From Lolium rigidum (taxonomy: Eukaryota; Streptophyta; Magnoliopsida; Poales; Poaceae), in contig NC_061508.1 in NCBI RefSeq assembly GCF_022539505.1, positions 68,519,754 through 68,583,753 on the forward strand: DNA of 64,000 nucleotides. The letters run 5' to 3'. Below, piece by piece: positions 1 to 12,023 of the stretch. The notes below the pieces were generated by a model, which had not been told where the DNA came from, searched no databases, and saw nothing but the letters and a program-made list of their open reading frames with translations. The position numbers and the translations under genes were made by a program. How positions within the stretch are numbered: position 1 is the stretch's first letter; the number at the start of each line of letters is the position of its first letter.

Positions 1-1665
1 ATCTAGGAAAAACCAAGATCTAATCTATGAAGATCGAAGCAACGAGATGTATGTGAGACTAACCCTCAAACATTTCCAAAGCCTACGAGATTAGATCTCG
101 TTGTTGATGTAGTCGATCATCTAGTGCTGCAATCCGGCAGCACTTCCGTACTCGGTCGTGCGTACGGTGTCGATGAAGCCCGTCCTCTCCCCATTCCAGC
201 GGGAAGCGGAGGTGTGGTAGATCCCCTCGGAATCCCATCAGCACGACGGCGTGGTGGTGGTGGTGGAGGAGAATCTCTGCAGGGCTTCGCCTAAGCCGCA
301 GCAGAGAGAAAGATCGAGGAGGAAGGAGATGTGGCGGCTAGGGTTTCGGGTTGAGGACTTGGCCGGCCACCCCTCCCCTCTTTATATAGTGGGGAGGGTC
401 GGTTGGGGTGTCCCCCCCACGCCCAAACCCATCTAGGGCCGGCCAAAGGGGGAGGGGGGAACTTTCCTTCCCCCCAAGCCTTCCAATTTTAGGGTTTCCC
501 CTAAACCCTAGGGTTGTGGCCGGCTTGGGCCTTTAGGGCTTGGTGCGCCTGGCCCATTAGGGCAAGGCAGCACCCCCTTGGCCCAAGTGGCCCCTCCCGG
601 GGTCGTGGGCCCACTAGGGGTCCCTCCGGAACCTTCTAGTACCTTCTCGGTCTTCTACCAGAAAATCCTGAACTTTTTCCGAACCCCAGAAATTAATTTC
701 CCTTATATGAATCTTATTCTCCGGACCATTCCGGACCTCCTTGTGATGTCCTGGATCCCATCCGAGACTCCGAACAAACTTCGGTCTCCATCTCATATTC
801 CGAATCTACTTATGCGACATCGAACCTTAAGCGCGTCACCCTACGGTTCGTGAACTATGCAGACATGGTCGAGACTCCTCTCCGACTAATAACCAATAGC
901 TGGATCTGGAGATCCATAAGGGCTCCCACACATTCAACGATAACTTAGTGATCGATTGAACCATTTAAATACGATACCGATTCCCTTTGTCTCGCGATAC
1001 TTTACTTATCCGAGGGTCGATCATCGGTATCTCCATACCTAGTTCAACCTCGTTACCGACAAGTACTCTTTACTCGTTACCGTGGTATGTCATATCTTGT
1101 GACCTTGTCACATGCTTGCAAGCTAATTAGATGCCATTCCACCGAGAGGGCCCAGAGTATATCTATCCGTCATCGGGATGGACAAATCCCACTGTTGATC
1201 CATATGCCTCAACTCACACTTTCCGAATACTTAATCCCATCTTTATAACCACCCGTTTACGCGATGGTGTTTGATGTAATCAAAGTACCTTCCGGTGTAA
1301 GTGATTTACATGATCTCATGGTCGAAGGACTATGTAACTATGTATCGAAAGCTTATGGCAAGTTGAACTTAATGACTTGATCTCATGCTACGCTTATTTG
1401 GGTGTATGTCCATTATATCATTCACCCAATGACATAACCTCTTTATTAACAACATCCAATGTTCATGATCAAGAAACCATGATCATCTATTAATCAACAA
1501 GCTAGTTATACTAGAGGCTTACTAGGGACTCCTTGTTGTTTACATAACACACATGTATCAATGTTTCGGTTAATACAATTATAGCATGAGATGTAAACAT
1601 TTATCATGAACACTAAGATATAATAATAACTAATTTATTATTGCCTCTTGGGCATATCTCCAACA
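1..1665 (-). mobile_element. BARE/Angela-type Copia 3' LTR (element A)
   Basis: Read on the minus strand, the LTR begins TGTTGGAGATATGCCC at 1665, the signature start of BARE/Angela/WIS LTRs. It is followed inward by the polypurine tract CAAGTGGGAGAC (1666-1677), so this is the 3' LTR of a minus-strand element. The outer end is just beyond the window: a related copy at 33304 shows roughly 35 bases more of U5. A second LTR of the same subfamily, nearly identical over long stretches, is at 10465-12023 and is taken as its partner. Small open frames inside (for example 578-853) are conserved between the two copies only because the DNA is duplicated; they are not genes. Confidence 0.9.
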
Positions 1666-3593
1666 GTCTCCCACTTGCACTAGAGTCAATAATCTAGTTT
1701 ACATTTGTAAAGATATAACACCTTGGCCTTCTGGTGTTTATCATGTTTTGCTCACGGGAGAGGTTTCAGTCAACGGATCTGACACGCTCAGAAACGTATG
1801 TATTTTGCAATTCATTTGCGTCTCAACGCATCACTCATTTTCCAAATGAGACGGCATTAATCATGTATGTTCAGTCTTCTGGTGGAACCTTAATTCCGCG
1901 GTCTGAAATATGTCACTAATATTGTCACATACAATATAGCTTCAAATTTCTGACACTGTCGGAACTACACCAAGTTCTCAAAAAACTCCTCGACTTAAAC
2001 ATCCTCAATCATTGTCGAAACAATGACATACTCTGCCTTCGTTTGTAGAATCCATCACAATATTTAGAACTCATCTAAATCTAGCATAGACTTCTTCTAG
2101 CTCATTGTGCTACCTTTTAAACAACACTTAGCCTAATTGAGATTGAAATTTTATTTTTATATGTGACCAAACTAATATCGGTGCAACACCTTACATCGAT
2201 TTGTTTGTCATTACCCCATACAAAACTATATATATCCTTGGTTCTTCTAAAGCACTCAGGGATATTCTTACTGTTGTCCAATGATCATTACATGAATCAT
2301 TCTGATATATGCTCGTAACAGTTTAGAGCACAGGACATCTAATTGTGTACATATTATCCGTGATCTAAAATCACTCATGTGTTTTTACTCATTCAGTGTC
2401 ATATACACTGAAGTCTTGTTAAACCTTCACATGAAAAGAACACCTTCTTATTATTTTTTATATTGAACTACTTCAATATCCATTATATGTACTTTGACTT
2501 AAACTTATTATGCGTTTCAATATATCTTCATAGATCTTGACGCTAAATATGTTTCAGTCCATGTCCTTTCATTGAAGTTAATTCTGAATGAAACCTTTTA
2601 TTCACATCAAGTATACAATTACATCATTTATAATCAATGATATGTCATCCACATATAATATTATAACTATGCCACAGCGCTCCCACTTAATTTCTTGCAA
2701 ATGCAAGCATCTTCATCGTTTCTGATGAAATCAAAAACTCTTTGACTATTTCATCCGGTGAAGATTCCAACTCCGCAATACTCACTTCATCCAATTGAAG
2801 TTTGTATACCTATCTAGTATTCCACGGATCAGCAAAACTCTTGGTTGTATCTAGTATACATCCTTAATACACACTTCTGGAAGGTATATATTTCTGGCAT
2901 CCTACTAACATATCTCATGAAAGAAATATGTAGTGGATACTAGAATAATCCATATAGACTATAAGAATTGCTACGGAAGATCTAATCTTATCATAGTCAA
3001 CTATTTGATTTTTGTCGTAAACAACTTTTCGACAAGTCGAGCTTCCTCAAGGATATTCTATCCAAGTCCATAAATTTTATAGATCCATTTACTTTCAAAA
3101 AGTATTCACCTATCTTGGATTTCATGGCGCATAGCCATTTTAACGGAGTCAGGGCCCATCATAACTTCTTTGTATGTAGTTGGTTTATCATTGTTCAAAA
3201 TCAATCCTTTGTCCACAAATCATTTATTTGATCACAAAGTAAACCATATCTACAAGGTTCAATAGGTACTTTGATCTCCATGACTATAACACTTTGTAGA
3301 CATGGGAGCCATGATCGTCGTGGCCGCTTCCGGAACCATTTCCGATGCTGCGCTACTCTGATCATCATGCTCAGGTTCATGAACCTTATCAAGTGCCATT
3401 GTCCTCCCACTCAAATACTTCGCTAGAAACAATTTCTTGGAAATAAGTAAGAAACATCGACAAACACTTTTGTCTTTGTCTCCATAGTGGAAAGAATTCC
3501 CAATCAAATCTCTGGGATAACCAACAAAGACATTCATCCGATTTTGGTTGTAAACTTATTTACTTATGCTATGCATACCAAAATTTAAGAAAG
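1666..3593 (-). pseudogene. Copia pol remnant: integrase C-terminus, RT, RNase H (element A)
   Basis: Decayed polyprotein on the minus strand. The integrase C-terminal region is readable at 3259-3537, with the FVGYPRD block typical of Copia integrase, and leads into the reverse transcriptase. The Copia RT catalytic motif YVDD is encoded at 2644-2655 in the context ILYVDDISLI. The order integrase before RT confirms Copia rather than Gypsy. Frameshifts and stops are frequent, so no product is expected. The upstream half (gag, protease, integrase core) is missing because the Tat-lineage Gypsy element inserted at 3598/3599 and later lost its far side together with this sequence. Confidence 0.8.
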
Positions 3594-3598
3594 GACTA

Positions 3599-4142
3599 TG
3601 TCGAGGGTACTCCTCGCCAATGCCCTCCGGTAGGGGCTTAGGGTTGACGGAATCCTGTAGGCTGACACGAGACATCGGTTCACAGACAAGCGGGGAGAGC
3701 GATTTACCCAGGTTCGGGGCCCTCGATGAGGTAAAACCCTTACGTCCTGCCTGTCTGTTCTTTGATTATGATGACAATGGATTACAATGGGGTGCCGAAT
3801 ACTTCGGCTGGGATCTAGTCGAGATTGCTATTGCTAGGGTTACCTAGCTTTAAGTTTTCTCTGGCTAAGATTGCTAAGATTGTTCGTGTCCCTCGGCAGC
3901 CCCTCTCCTGGCCTTTATATAGGAGGCCAGGTCTCGAGGGTCCTTACCGAGTACGACTAGGTTTACAGTAGTTTAGATCCAATCTTTCCTTGTTTGTTCG
4001 CTTCCTTGTCTTGCCCGTCAAGGAATCTTCTAGTGCGCCGACCTAGTGGCCCATCCCGCCTTCGGGTATCTTCATGGGCCTCCAATTTGTCAATACCGGA
4101 TAGGGAAATACTGGTTACCCGAAGGGTAATGCCCACGTCGCA
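3599..4142 (-). mobile_element. 3' LTR of Tat-lineage Gypsy element
   Basis: A 544-bp LTR bounded on the plus strand by TGTCGAGGGT at 3599 and ending in GTCGCA at 4142. It is followed by GTCCCCGAGTG (4143-4153), which on the minus strand is the polypurine tract CACTCGGGGAC directly before the LTR start. The left flank GACTA (3594-3598) is the candidate 5-bp target duplication; its partner was lost with the other end of the element. The element therefore runs on the minus strand with its pol further right (9098-10464). The family name is not certain; a Grande-like Tat lineage fits the antisense gene described next. Confidence 0.75.
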
Positions 4143-5165
4143 GTCCCCGAGTGTCTAGCCGAAGATAATTCGGGTAGAGACTAATGCATGTTTTTTCCTG
4201 ACATTCTTCTCCTTCATTGCTCTTGTTCATCTTGATTATGCTTCATCTTCTTTTTATCGGGTGCGCGTCAGCGCTCCCGATGGGAGTAGCCCCCGAGTCT
4301 AGGTGCGGACGCTTGCAATCCGTGCGTAGACTCAAGTTGTACTACTCGAATACTTTCCTCTGCTAAGTTTTTCACAAGTCTTCATAGGTCATCCGATACA
4401 TTTTCTTTTCGCAAAGGATAATGAGTAACATGCCCAACTTTTGTTGGCTAACTGCCGTTGGCAAAACAACGTTACTCTACACAGAATCAAGTCCCCGGGC
4501 ATGATCCTGGAGTGCAAAAAACTTTCAACGGGTGTGCACCACGTCCTCCCGATGGGAGTAATTAACGAAGTGTGCAAAAAACTTTCAAACTTTTATTCCT
4601 TCGATCGCTTATTCCGTCGAATCTTCTTTTATCGGGTGCGCGTCGGCGCTCCCGATGGGAGTAGCCCCGAGTCCAGGTTCGGATGCTTGCAATCCGTGCG
4701 TGGACTCAAGTCCTTCATCCGATGATTTTATATTTCCTTCGGGTGCCTCTAGTTTTTTTTATATATATATGACGTCATAGTTTTGGGCCGATTGACAGGA
4801 TTTGACTTGACGTGTAACTGCTGTGGGCCAATTGACAGGACTTGACCTGACGGGCCCACCCTAGCTCTGCGCAGGCAGTTTTTAGGTCTTGATCAGTGCA
4901 CGCGCGGCGATCGAGGCGTCACCTCATTTTTCGCGCGACGTGGGAATAATGGGCCGCCGGTTCCACTCCTTCTTCCAGCGCCACGTGTACAGTCAGATCT
5001 GCTCCTCTCCCCACGATGCTTTGTGGAGTTATGGCCACGTCTGTGCTCAATTCTTTCGAGATAAATAGGGAGCCTCCTTTCTTTTTACCTTTTACCCCGT
5101 TCACTGCTCATCTTCTCCTTCAAGCCTCCTGCTCCTCTGCCTTTTCATCAGAAGCTTCGTTCACC
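4143..5165 (+). repeat. Non-coding Tat element segment with duplicated block and upstream region of antisense gene
   Basis: A block of about 70 bases (CTCCCGATGGGAGTAGCC plus the sequence leading to 'gactcaagt') occurs at 4274-4340 and again at 4649-4711, with a third partial copy of its hairpin at 4546-4558. A run of TA repeats lies near 4760. A TATA-like stretch (GATAAATAGGG) lies near 5060, about 105 bases before the ATG of the antisense gene, and is a plausible promoter for it. No open frame here is convincing. Confidence 0.55.
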
Positions 5166-7651
5166 ATGGGCAAAACGAAGAGTGGCAGCACATCGGAGGC
5201 GGCCAAAGTTAGCCGCAACTGGAGCGCTTCTGCCATTACCAAATGCGACATCAACAAACTTCGCGCCCTCGGCTTCATCTTCGCATCTGAGGATGACATT
5301 CGTCTCCCAGGTCAGGTTTCTCATCCAAGCCCCCCAAAGGGCTTCACCGTCATGTTTGTTGCTTTTCTGTTTCGTGGCCTATCTCTTCCGGCACACGAGT
5401 TTCTTCGTTCCCTCCTTTTCTTCTATGGGATTCAGCTCTGGCAGCTGACCCCAAATTCCATCCTCCACCTTTCCATTTTTATCACTGTCTGTGAAGCCTT
5501 CCTCGGCATTGAGCCCCACTGGGGTCTTTGGAGGAAGATCTTCTATGTGAAGCGTCATAATGATAGCAATGGCCCCCCTGTCGTCGGCGGCGTTGGCTTC
5601 GTTGTCAGGAAGGAGGTCGACTACTTCGACTATCCGATGAAGGAATCCGTCCAGGGCTGGCGCAACAAGTGGTTCTACCTTCGGGACCCTATCGTTCCTG
5701 GGCGGCGTTCAAATCTCCCTCCTTTTGACGTTGTCTTGGTGGATCACAAGAAGAAGTCTTGGAACAACGCCCTTTCTCCCGAAGAAAAGGAGACAGCCGA
5801 CGAGCTTTTCAAACAAATTGTCACTTTGAAGAATTCAGGAGGCATGACGATGCGCGGTACTGAAGTAGTTTCAGTTTTCCTACAACGTCGAGTGCAGCCG
5901 CTGATGTCTCGCCCTCACCAGCTGTGGCTTTTCACCGGCAAAACGACAAGTCGAGGGTCAACTCTGCCGACCTGTCGGCAAATGAGCTCCAGAACGAAGT
6001 TCGTCGCCTGACATGCCTCAGCACCAAGGACACCATTGTCTTGACATCGGCGCGCCCTCCTTATGATTTCAAGCATCTTCCGTCCGAGGTAACCTTATCG
6101 TTCTTCATTTACTGTCATTACTTTTTTTTGTTTGTGCCTTACATGTTTTCTATCCTTCCGCAGGTTCCCGCTGTCGCCCAATGTTATCCTCCCTCACCCG
6201 AGAGTGGTGTGGTATTAGAAGACGACGATGACGATTCTGAGGGAACCGAGGATGCTCAGCATGCCCTTGAGGACAGCGATGTCCAAGAGGAGGAAACTGT
6301 TGAAGATGACGCCTTCTTCAAGAGCAGACGTCGCAAGCAGGTACATGATGATCTTATCGCTTCGGCTGAATCAAGTACTACAGGAGGAGATAATGATGCC
6401 GACGAAGCTGCTTCGCCTCCTCCTGCTAAGAAGGGTTCAACAAGTTTCTTCGTGGACGAAGATGATCTGGACCTGTGAGCATTTATACTCTTTGTTACTT
6501 TTATTTCTTGTCATCTTGTATGCTAACTGCTCTCCGTACTTGAACAGCTCTGCCGATGATGATGACGATGTTCCTCTCGCAAAGAGGGCTAAACTAGCCT
6601 CTGAAAGAGTAGCATCGGCTAAGGAATCGAACCCCTCTCCTGCCAAGTCGACACCTCCATCCCGAACGGGTGTAGAGAAGGTCCCAATATCAAGAGTTAT
6701 TCCTTCTGATGATGCTCCCACCCCGCCGGCTGGCCGTGATCACGTAAGTACTTAATCTGTCTGGCTTTACTGAATCTCCATCACCTGACTTCTCTTGTTT
6801 TTTCCTGGCTGCAGCCGATTTACGCTAAAGTCGATGCTGTGGCGGATTTAGCTGAACAATTTACTCGCCTAGAGGCCGAAAATGCCCAACTTCGGAAGGC
6901 TGTCAAGTCTTCGGCTGATCAAGCGATCGAAGCCAGTAGGATCGCTGCCGATGCCAAGAGTGAGAACGCCTTGTTGAAGGAGGAGGTAACGAGGCCGAAG
7001 CGTCGGATGAAAGATGATCAAGATGCCGGGCGTGCGGCGGTGGCTGCAATTGATAAGAAGGAAGGTGTCCTCCGCGAATCCGTCAAGGATTTACCGGGTA
7101 GAAAATCCTTATGGTGTTCCGCTCCTTTCTTGATGCTTTCTCCATTGATTATTGATACATCTCTTTTTCAGAGGCCGCCAATTTAACTGTCAGTCGACGT
7201 CATCAGCTTCGGGAGGATTCTACGGCCGACGCCTTGTCACTTGCTCGCCGAGTCAAATGTCCGGATCCTCGGATTGCTGCAGAAGTCCAAGGGAGCACCG
7301 TCGAAGTTATACTCGATGATCTTCCCTAAGGCGAAGCTGGACAAGACTCTCGACGAGATGGTCGAAGCCTTCCTTGTCGATCCCTCCGAACTCGTAGAGG
7401 TACCGAAACGTCGCAGCCGCTCGATTGGTGCGGTTCTTACTTTCCAGTTGCTTATGGGCCACGGGATGGGGTCGGAATTGGAAGAGTTCTCTAAGGCGCC
7501 GCCTGTTGATGATGAAAATCATCTAGTCGACCTTGAGCCTTTCAAGAGATCGGCAATAACTTGCGCTAACCGGCTTCTGAAGTTGGTGGCTGAAGCACAA
7601 GCCGAGCCTGCTCCTGAGTCAGCCCCTGGTTCAACGTCGGCTAATCCTTGA
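5166..7651 (+). pseudogene. Antisense accessory gene of Tat element ('putative gypsy type transposon' domain, PF04195), multi-exon, frameshifted
   Basis: This gene lies opposite to pol between pol and the 3' LTR, as in Grande-like Tat elements. It starts at ATG 5166 in good context (ACCATGGG). Exon 1 carries the PF04195-type domain with landmarks LSLPAHEFLRSLLFFYGIQL and FLGIEPHWGLW. Plant-type introns are visible: 6089-6163, 6475-6547, 6744-6814 and 7098-7171, all GT..AG. Exon 2 is acidic (runs of D and E). The exon from 6815 is coiled-coil-like (ENAQLRKAV). A lost A in the run near 5940 breaks exon 1, and another frame slip near 7245 breaks the last exon, which ends at TGA 7649-7651. Function in the element is unknown. 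Domain assignment is from recognised family sequence; intron calls are inference. Confidence 0.7.
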
Positions 7652-7779
7652 ACTGTTGTTGTACATAATATTTTCGTAACACTTTTTAAATTCGGCTCTG
7701 TTGCCAAACATCCTTTTGCCTGTATGATGTGCACTCGATGCTCCCGATGGGAGTTTCTTTTTTATATTAATGCTTGGTC

Positions 7780-8584
7780 TGAAGTGAGGACGTGCTGCGG
7801 ATTCCCTCATCTTCTTCCCGTGCCGAGCTCTTTCCGAATCCTTCGGGTAATGATGAATCAGGCCTTGTTCGTCAGTTACGTGACCAGGTGACTAGTCTAA
7901 ATAAAGACATTACTTCCCTTCGTGCGATGGCTGCCTTGGTGAAGAAGAAGGGAGAAATAGCGACTGCCATTGAACAATACGCTCTTGATGGTCTTCATGT
8001 TGCTACCGAAAGTTTGAACTGTGAGTGTTAGCCTGCCTTCTGATTCTAGGTATAGCTTGAATGTTCTAACATTCGTTCCTTTTCCAGTCGTGGCTTCGGA
8101 TGCAGCTGAAGAGGACAGAAAAATTCATGAAGAGGTTGAGGCGATGACCGACGTTGCGCACCCAACACATGGTTTATGGCTGCATCGTCCGAAGGCCGTC
8201 ATCATGGCGAAGTTCAAGTACCGGGTGATGAAGGCACACTATTATTTTGACAAATACTATGCCCTTCTTACGATGGTTTGGCACACCTTGTTTCCTCTGG
8301 ATCAGGCACCCGAAACTTTGTCTGGCTTGTTCACCCGATTCAAATCTCCAGAAAGGATTCGGCTGCTGGTGCGGAAAGAGCTTCTAGCTGGTGCTGAGCT
8401 TGCTTTTGCTTCAATATTGGCATGCCATCCATCTTTAGATTTAAGAGCCGTGGCAAACACAGAAAGGGATTTAGGCCAATACTATGATGCTGCTAGAGGT
8501 CCTGCTCACACCATTGTTTCTCGGATGGAGTCATGTCTCGAAAAGGAACTGAAGGCCCACTGGGACCGGGGATCCCGATTATGA
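7780..8584 (+). pseudogene. C-terminal part of the antisense accessory gene
   Basis: Two open segments, about 7792-8021 and 8088-8584, are separated by an apparent intron (GTGAGTGTTAGCC to TTCCAG, ending near 8087). The first is a coiled coil (LVRQLRDQVTSLNKDITSL). The second is a conserved block with KFKYRVMKAHYYFDKYY and RFKSPERIRLL, which I associate with the C-terminal part of the same plant transposon-carried proteins. It follows the stop at 7651 after about 130 bases, so it is either the true end of a longer ancestral gene or a second small gene. It ends with TGA at 8582-8584. No function can be assigned. Confidence 0.5.
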
Positions 8585-9097
8585 ACGTAATAGCCTTGTA
8601 TTTCGCATAAGACTGTTTGCTGCGTACGCTGCACGCTTATGTTTATTTGATTGATACTTTATTGTCGAGTGCGGCTGAGTGATCAGTTCAACCTGCTTAC
8701 TCGACGACTTCGTTATATTTTATGCAATGTTATTGCGAAGTCGATATGTAATTTATGCGAAAGTTCGGCTTCGTCACACGGTGCACCCGTTTGAGCCTTA
8801 TTTTAATGTAACCATCGACCGCAGACACTCGCGTATTTTTCGAGGCTTGGATTGGTTGTTTTTGTATGTCATTAATCTTAGCTCTCGCTGAGAGTATTTA
8901 ATTAATGTCATCGTGTAAACACGTTTTTTCTGGGCCAACGCTCCCGATGGGAGTTAGAGCCGATGGAAGCGGTTCCGAACGTTTCGTTCGGGTGCCAAAG
9001 CCTGAAGCAAGAAAAAGGGTAACAGAAATCTGATTAGATCTTTATTCATAATGCAAAGCAACCTTGTAGGCCGTTGAAAAAAAAGAACAATCGTATC
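8585..9097. repeat. Non-coding Tat element segment
   Basis: Lies between the antisense gene and the pol stop codon. It has no convincing coding frame. It holds the fifth copy of the hairpin motif CTCCCGATGGGAG at 8941-8953. Confidence 0.5.
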
Positions 9098-10464
9098 CTA
9101 TGTATAAAACCGTCGCAATTGCGCGATGTTCCACGGATTCTCGACGTCTTTTCCTGATTCTGGATTCTTGAGCCGATAGGCTCCTCCTGGTATCACTTCA
9201 GTGACGATGTATGGTCCTTCCCATGGGGATTCTAGCTTCAAGGGTCTTTTTTGCTTCAACCGAAGTACCATATCTCCAACACTGAAACTTCGACTGCGTA
9301 TTCGCCGGTTGTGATAATTTCTCAGTGCTTGCTGGTAGACCGTTGTTCTTGCCAAGGCGATATCTCGTGCTTCATCAAGGAGGTCGACAGCATCTTGAAA
9401 CGCGATATTGGAGGAGGACTCTGTGTACGCCGTTACTCGAGGCGCTTCAAATCGGACGTCGGCTGGCAGGACTGCTTCGGCTCCGTACACCAAGAAGAAC
9501 GGAGTGTATTGAGTCGACCTGTTGGGGGTGGTACGCAAACTCCATAGCACGGATGGTAATTCTTCAACCCAAGCTCCGGCTGCACCTTTAAGGCGTTTCT
9601 TTAGACCATCCCCTATTAAACCATTGATCCTTTCCACCTGGCCATTGGTCTGTGGGTGAGAGACTGATGCGAATTTCAATTTGATTCCCCCATCGTCACA
9701 AAATTTCCTGAATTCCTCGGAATCAAAATTGGAACCGTTGTCTGTGACGATGCTATGGGGCATACCAAATCGACAGGTTATTCCTTTGAAGAATTGAACC
9801 GCCGTTTCAGCCTTTTGATTCCGCACTGGTACTGCCTCGATCCACTTAGTGAATTTGTCGACTGCAACCAGTAAGTACGTGTGTCCTCCGGGTGACGATC
9901 TTGGCAGTGGTCCAACTTGATCGAGTTCCCACTGAGCGAACGGCCATGCCAAAGGTATCGTCATTAAATCCGTTGCAGGAGCGTGTGGTTTCGACGAGAA
10001 ACGTTGGCACGCATCGCACTTCATGACTAGATCCCCGGCATCCGATGCTGCCGTTGGCCGTAAAATCCTGCCCTAAAGGCTTTCGCCACAAGGGCTCTGC
10101 TTCCTGCATGATGCCCGCAGGTTCCTTCATGTATTTCGCGCAACAGTGCTTTTCCGTCGTCAATGGCGATGCACCTTTGGAAGATCCCTGAGATGCTGCG
10201 CTTGTAAAGCTCGCCATTTATCACTGTGAAGGCCTTTGATCGTCTAACGACTCGCTTAGCTTCCACAGAGTCTTCCGGCAGCTCTTGTTTCGACAGGTAC
10301 GGTAAAAATGGTTTGGTCCATAGAGGCTCGAGGAGGAGGACTTGTTCGGAAGAAAGGACTGGAGATTCTTCAGCCGAAGGTTTTGCAGACAGTTTTTCTT
10401 TAATTGATCTTTGAGCGATCACTTCGTAAAAAACTCCATCTGGAATGGGGGAGCATGTGGACCC
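9098..10464 (-). pseudogene. Tat-lineage Gypsy integrase, truncated and frameshifted
   Basis: The 308-residue frame at 9098-10024 holds the C-terminal half of the HHCC zinc finger (CDACQRF) and the rve core. The catalytic triad is D35, D95 (VTDNGSNF) and E131 (NGQVERINGL), with the canonical spacing of 35 residues between the last two. The C-terminal region (NPWNIAQLRRFYT) lacks a chromodomain, as expected for Tat. The first half of the zinc finger (HEGTCGHHAGSR) is in another frame at 10027-10479; a lost T near 10065 explains the break. Sequence upstream (RNase H, RT, protease, gag and 5' LTR) is absent: homology stops at 10464, where a Copia LTR begins abruptly. Not functional. Confidence 0.85.
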
Positions 10465-12023
10465 GATGTAGTCGATCATCTAGTGCTGCAATCCGGCAGC
10501 ACTTCCGTACTCGGTCGTGCGTACGGTGTCGATGAAGCCCATCCTCTCCCCGTTCCAGCGCGCAGCGGAGGTGTGGTAGATCCCCTCGGAATCCCATCGG
10601 CACGACGGCGTGGTGGTGGTGGTGGAGGAGAATCTCTGCAGGGCTTCGCCTAAGCCGCAGCAGAGAGAAAGAGGAGGGAGGAGAGGTGGCGGCTAGGGTT
10701 TCGGGTTGAGGACTTGGCCGGCCACCCCTCCCCTCTTTATATAGTGGGGAGGGTCGGTTGGGGTGTCCCCCCCACGCCCAAACCCATCTAGGGCCGGCCA
10801 AAGGGGGAGGGGGAACTTTCCTCCCCCCCCCCAAGCCTTCCAATTTTAGGGTTTCCCCTAAACCCTAGGGTTGTGGCCGGCTTGGGCCTTTAGGGCTTGG
10901 TGCGCCTGGCCCATTAGGGCAAGGCAGCACCCCCTTGGCCCAAGTGGCCCCTCCCGGGGTCGTGGGCCCACTAGGGGTTCCAATGGAACCTTCTAGAACC
11001 TTCTCGGTCTTCCACCAGAAAATCCTGAACTTTTTCCGAACCCCAGAAATTAATTTCCCTTGTATGAATCTTATTCTCTGGACCATTCCAGACCTCCTTG
11101 TGATGTCCTGGATCCCATCCGAGACTCCGAACAAACTTCGGTATCCATCTCATATTCCGAATCTACTTATGCGACATCGAACCTTAAGCGCGTCACCCTA
11201 CGGTTCGTGAACTATGCAGACATGGTCGAGACTCCTCTCCGACTAATAACCAATAGCGGGATCTGGAGATCCATAATGGCTCCCACACATTCAACGATAA
11301 CTTAGTGATCGATTGAACCATTTACATACGATACCGATTCCCTTTGTCTCGCGATACTTTACTTATCCGAGGTTCGATCATCGGTATCTCCATACCTAGT
11401 TCAACCTCGTTACCGACAAGTACTCTTTACTCGTTACCGTGGTATGTCATCTCTTGTGACCTTGTCACATGCTTGCAAGCTAATTAGATGTCATTCCACC
11501 GAGAGGGCCCAGAGTATATCTATCCGTCATCGGAATGGACAAATCTCACTGTTGATCCATATGCCTCAACTCACACTTTCCGAATACTTAATCCCATCTT
11601 TATAACCACCCATTTACGCAATGGTGTTTGATGTAATCAAAGTACCCTTCCGGTGTAAGTGATTTACATGATCTCATGGTTGAAGGACTAGGTAACTATG
11701 TATCGAAAGCTTATGGCAAGTTGAACTTAATGACTTGATCTCATGCTACGCTTATTTGGGTGTATGTCCATTATATCATTCATCCAATGACATAACCTTG
11801 TTATTAACAACATCCAATGTTCATGATCACGAAACCATGATCATCTATTAATCAACAAGCTAGTTATACAAGAGGCTTACTAGGGACTCCTTGTTGTTTA
11901 CATAACACACATGTATCAATGTTTCGGTTAATACAATTATAGCATGGGATGTAAACATTTATCATGAACACTAAGATATAATAATAACTAATTTATTATT
12001 GCCTTTTGGGCATATCTCCAACA
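10465..12023 (-). mobile_element. BARE/Angela-type Copia 5' LTR of element A, inner end deleted
   Basis: Collinear with 106-1665, with only scattered differences, and ending at the same outer boundary (TGTTGGAGATATGCCC on the minus strand, at 12023). The first 105 bases present in the other copy, the primer-binding site and the 5' internal region are missing. Because the outer boundary abuts a chromovirus integrase reading frame, this is read as the 5' LTR of element A, and 12024-12028 (TCGTG) as its candidate target duplication; the partner copy would lie left of the window. Open frames such as 10935-11210 are shared with the other LTR and are not genes. Confidence 0.85.

Noticed and set aside
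578..853. A 91-codon open frame that recurs at 10935-11210
   Set aside because: Both copies lie inside Copia LTRs; similarity reflects LTR duplication, not coding constraint.
5310..5330. Possible intron donor after RLPG in the antisense Tat gene
   Set aside because: Reading straight through (QVSHPSPPKGFTVMF) gives the continuous family domain, so no intron is needed.
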